From Poronia punctata (Eukaryota > Ascomycota > Sordariomycetes > Xylariales > Xylariaceae), in contig MU401456.1 in the NCBI GenBank assembly GCA_022579005.1, positions 460,607-524,606 on the forward strand: a stretch of 64,000 nt of DNA, in the 5' to 3' direction. Shown in pieces: positions 61,028-64,000 of this stretch. Below the pieces are notes generated by a model. That model searched no databases, was not told the DNA's origin, and saw only the letters and a list, made by a program, of their open reading frames with translations. Numbering within the stretch: the stretch's first letter is position 1; the number at the start of each line of letters is the position of its first letter. The translations under genes were made by a program, and so were the position numbers.

Positions 61028-64000
61028 ATGGCGACGCCAAGCGACGCCGGCTTCAATATGTCGGATGGCTTCTCACAGCCAGCACAAACCCCTAGGGCCC
61101 GAACATATCGAAGCTCTTCGGCTCGTCCGCGAGCTCCTCCATCAGAAAGCTTGGCCGCAGTAAGCGACGATGAGGGCGAGGGCTTTGCGGATGATCAGAT
61201 TCCGGCTCATCTGAAGAGACGGAACGACCCAACTACTATCCCCCGTGTCGAAGATAGAATCGGCATTACGGTGCAGGAACACTTTGAGAACTTCATTGAA
61301 GAGTATGTCTAGCATATATTTCGAAGGAAGAGGGAAGTAGATGCTTAGGACGCGGCTGATCGATATTCCAGATACATAGAAGACCCGGTGGCATCCGGTC
61401 AGCAGCCCAGCTCGAGTCGAACGACGGATAGATTCTATGTTGCGCAGATCCATAATATGCGAGTGTATCAACTCTCCACCTTCTACGTGAACTACGACCA
61501 CGTCGCATCTTTTCAAAATGGCGGCCTCGCAAACGCTATTAATACACAATATTACCGCTTCCTTCCCTTCCTCACACGCGCACTGCACAATATGATCGCC
61601 AAGCACGAGCCCCAGTACTTCCGCGAGCACAGACAGGCAACAACATCGAGCAACCAAACAACATCAGGTGCAAGCGCTGCCGGGTCTGCTAGCCAGTCCG
61701 AGTCGCAGGGCAGCAAGACGTCTAACCAACAGACTGACAAGCTTTTCGCCATCGCCTTCTATAACCTGCCTTTGGTCTCGAGAATCCGAAGCCTGCGGGC
61801 CAAGAATATTGGCCAGCTGCTTTCCATTTCCGGTACGGTGACGCGGACTTCAGAAGTTCGTCCCGAACTTTCGTTGGCAACATTCAGCTGCGAGGCTTGT
61901 CACGCTGTGGTGCCCAACGTCGAGCAGACGTTCAGATACACCGAGCCGACCCAATGCCCCAACTTCGAATGCGGTAACCGGTTGGCGTGGCAACTCGACA
62001 TCCGGCAGAGCACCTTCGTCGACTGGCAGAAAGTACGAATCCAGGAAAACAGCTCCGAAATCCCGACTGGTAGCATGCCGCGCACCATGGATGTCATCCT
62101 GCGAGGCGAAATCGTCGACCGTGCCAAGGCGGGAGAGAAGTGTATCTTCACAGGCGCCTTGATCGTCGTCCCGGATGTCAGCCAACTTGGGCTGCCGGGT
62201 GTCCGTCCCACAGCCGTCCGGGATGACCGCAACACCCCCCGCACTAACGATGTTGGCGGTAGCGGAATCTCTGGTCTCAAGTCACTCGGTGTGCGTGATC
62301 TGACATATCGGCTTGCTTTCCTGGCCAACATGGTGACGCCAGATGTCAACGCGCCGGGGCAGTCGGCAAGCCGGCAGGTCAACGAAATCATCAACTCGAT
62401 GACGCAAAGTACGGCTGAGACGGCCGAGTCGGTAGAGGATGCCCAAGCTGCCGTCCTGAACTCGATGACGCCCAGTGAAATCGAAGAGCTTCGTGAGATG
62501 GTGCACAGTGACCACATCTACTCGCGGCTCGTCAAGTCGATCGCGCCTACGGTCTATGGCCACGAGGTCGTCAAGAAGGGCATTCTCCTGCAGCTCATGT
62601 CGGGTGTCCACAAGACCACGGCCGAAGGGATGGCCCTGAGAGGTGACATCAACATCTGCATCGTAGGAGATCCGTCTACCTCGAAATCCCAGTTCCTAAA
62701 GTATGTCTGCTCGTTTGCGCCGAGAGCGGTGTATACATCGGGCAAGGCCTCTTCCGCTGCCGGTCTCACAGCGGCCGTGATAAAAGATGAGGAGACGGGT
62801 GAATTCACCATTGAAGCCGGTGCTCTGATGCTGGCAGACAATGGCATCTGCGCCATCGACGAGTTCGACAAGATGGACATTGCCGACCAAGTCGCCATCC
62901 ACGAAGCCATGGAACAACAGACGATTTCCATCGCAAAGGCCGGTATCCAAGCCACGCTCAACGCACGGACGTCGATCCTCGCCGCTGCCAATCCTGTTGC
63001 TGGGCGCTATAACCGCAAAATGACGTTGCGGGCAAATATCAACATGTCAGCGCCCATCATGTCGCGTTTCGACCTGTTTTTCGTCATTCTCGATGAATGT
63101 AACGAGTCGGTTGACCGTCACTTGGCCGAGCACATCGTGGCAATCCACGCGCTGCGCGACAGTGCCATCGAGCCCGAGTTCAGTACAGAGTGTCTCCAGC
63201 GCTACATCCGGTTCGCACGGACGTTCCGCCCAGAATTCACCGACGAGGCCAAGGAACGCCTCGTGAACAAGTACAAGGAGCTCCGCGCCGACGACGCTCA
63301 GGGCGGCACGGGCAAAAACAGTTATCGAATAACGGTGCGACAACTGGAAAGTCTCATCCGACTTTCCGAGGCCATCGCCAAGGCCAACTGTGTCGAAGAG
63401 ATCACGCCCGACTTTGTCGACGAGGCGTTCAATCTCCTACGGCAGAGTATTATATCCGTCGAACACGACGACGTCGAGATAGACGAGGAGTACGATACGC
63501 CCGAGGACACAGCCGCTCTATTAGCCGCAGCAGACGAGGCCTCTGGAACACCAGCGGGCCGGGACGCCGAGGGTGACGAGGTGATGGATGACGAAGACGC
63601 GCAGGCCGAATCCAGTGCTTCGGCGCGCAAGAAGACGGCCATTACATATGAAAAGTACATATCCATCGTGAACCTGATGGTTTCGCGTGTCAACGATGAC
63701 GAGGCCAGCGGGTCTGGTCAGGGCGTAGACGGCGAAGAGCTCGTGCAGTGGTATCTGGAGCAAAAGGAGGAGGAGCTCGACGGCGAGGAAGATTACCATC
63801 GCGAATTGGCCCTCACCAAGATGGTGCTGAAGAAGATGGTCAAGGTATATTTTTTCTTTTCTTTTCCTTTTCTCTCTTCTTCATATCCCCTGAGCATCTT
63901 CATTTACCTTGCCCAAGTATATTATTTCATGACTGACATGAAATTACAGGAAAATATTCTCATGGCTGTCCGCGGCGACGGTCTAACCGAGGAAGGCGCA
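61028..64000 (+). CDS. mcm6: DNA replication licensing factor MCM6 (5' part)
   Basis: Exons 61028-61302, 61372-63844 and 63950 to beyond the window edge; about 930 residues visible, C-terminus missing. It is a subunit of the MCM2-7 replicative helicase in the nucleus. The Ser/Arg-rich N-terminus is followed by the MCM N-domain. Its zinc finger is C-x2-C-x18-C-x4-C (about 264-290, starting CEACHAVVP). The AAA+ core has Walker A GDPSTSKSQFLK (about 525), Walker B CAIDEFDKM (about 588) and the arginine finger SRFDLFF (about 655). The MCM6-typical block SLGVRDLTYRLAFLA sets it apart from MCM2-5 and MCM7. An acidic linker (about 795-830) precedes the C-terminal region. The third exon begins ENILMAVRGDGLTEEG and continues off the edge. 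Confidence 0.95.

Overview
The window comes from a filamentous ascomycete (Pezizomycotina, probably Sordariomycetes). Genes carry short introns of about 50-90 bp with GT..AG borders. A single dispersed 5S rRNA gene sits in intergenic DNA. The protein set is typical of mould genomes: Rim15 with a receiver domain, Ofd1/Tpa1, endopolyphosphatase, a fungal ABCA transporter, an O-methyltransferase and a GH127 enzyme. I could not determine the genus.

Layout, left to right: a gene-free edge (1-1753); a five-or-six-C2-domain tricalbin (1754-6469, +); the nutrient-signalling kinase Rim15 (7846-13602, -); an 8.1 kb stretch with no convincing gene (13603-21734); a bZIP regulator (21735-23237, +); translation factor eIF3d (25052-26927, +); ribulose-phosphate 3-epimerase (27623-28682, +), tail to tail with a class V aminotransferase of the cysteine-desulfurase-like group (28960-30738, -); a type II membrane GT31-like glycosyltransferase (31593-33053, -); a Tpa1/Ofd1-type prolyl hydroxylase (35543-37629, +), convergent with endopolyphosphatase Ppn1 (38047-40211, -); the purine enzyme ATIC/Ade17 (41894-43792, -).

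The most unusual part is an AT-rich 1.2 kb insertion at 44494-45704. It has two 107 bp direct repeats with TG..CA ends, a 4 bp target duplication (ACCT), and a tRNA-3'-end primer-binding site including CCA. Together these mark a small non-autonomous LTR element (TRIM-like) lying on the minus strand. The two LTRs differ only at two positions, both CpA to TpA on the minus strand, the signature expected of repeat-induced point mutation. It also carries a nested 46 bp inverted repeat. To its right lie a seven-exon GH127-type glycosidase (46774-49318, +), an O-methyltransferase (50935-52418, +), a full-length ABCA transporter (52765-57751, -), the 5S rRNA gene (59524-59642, +) and the 5' part of MCM6 (61028 to beyond 64000, +).

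Most genes are housekeeping and show no operon-like logic. The GH127 / O-methyltransferase / ABCA trio is the only accessory-looking group, and no biosynthetic core enzyme accompanies it. Exon borders were derived by hand from reading-frame continuity, splice consensus and family resemblance. They are internally phase-consistent but not transcript-verified.
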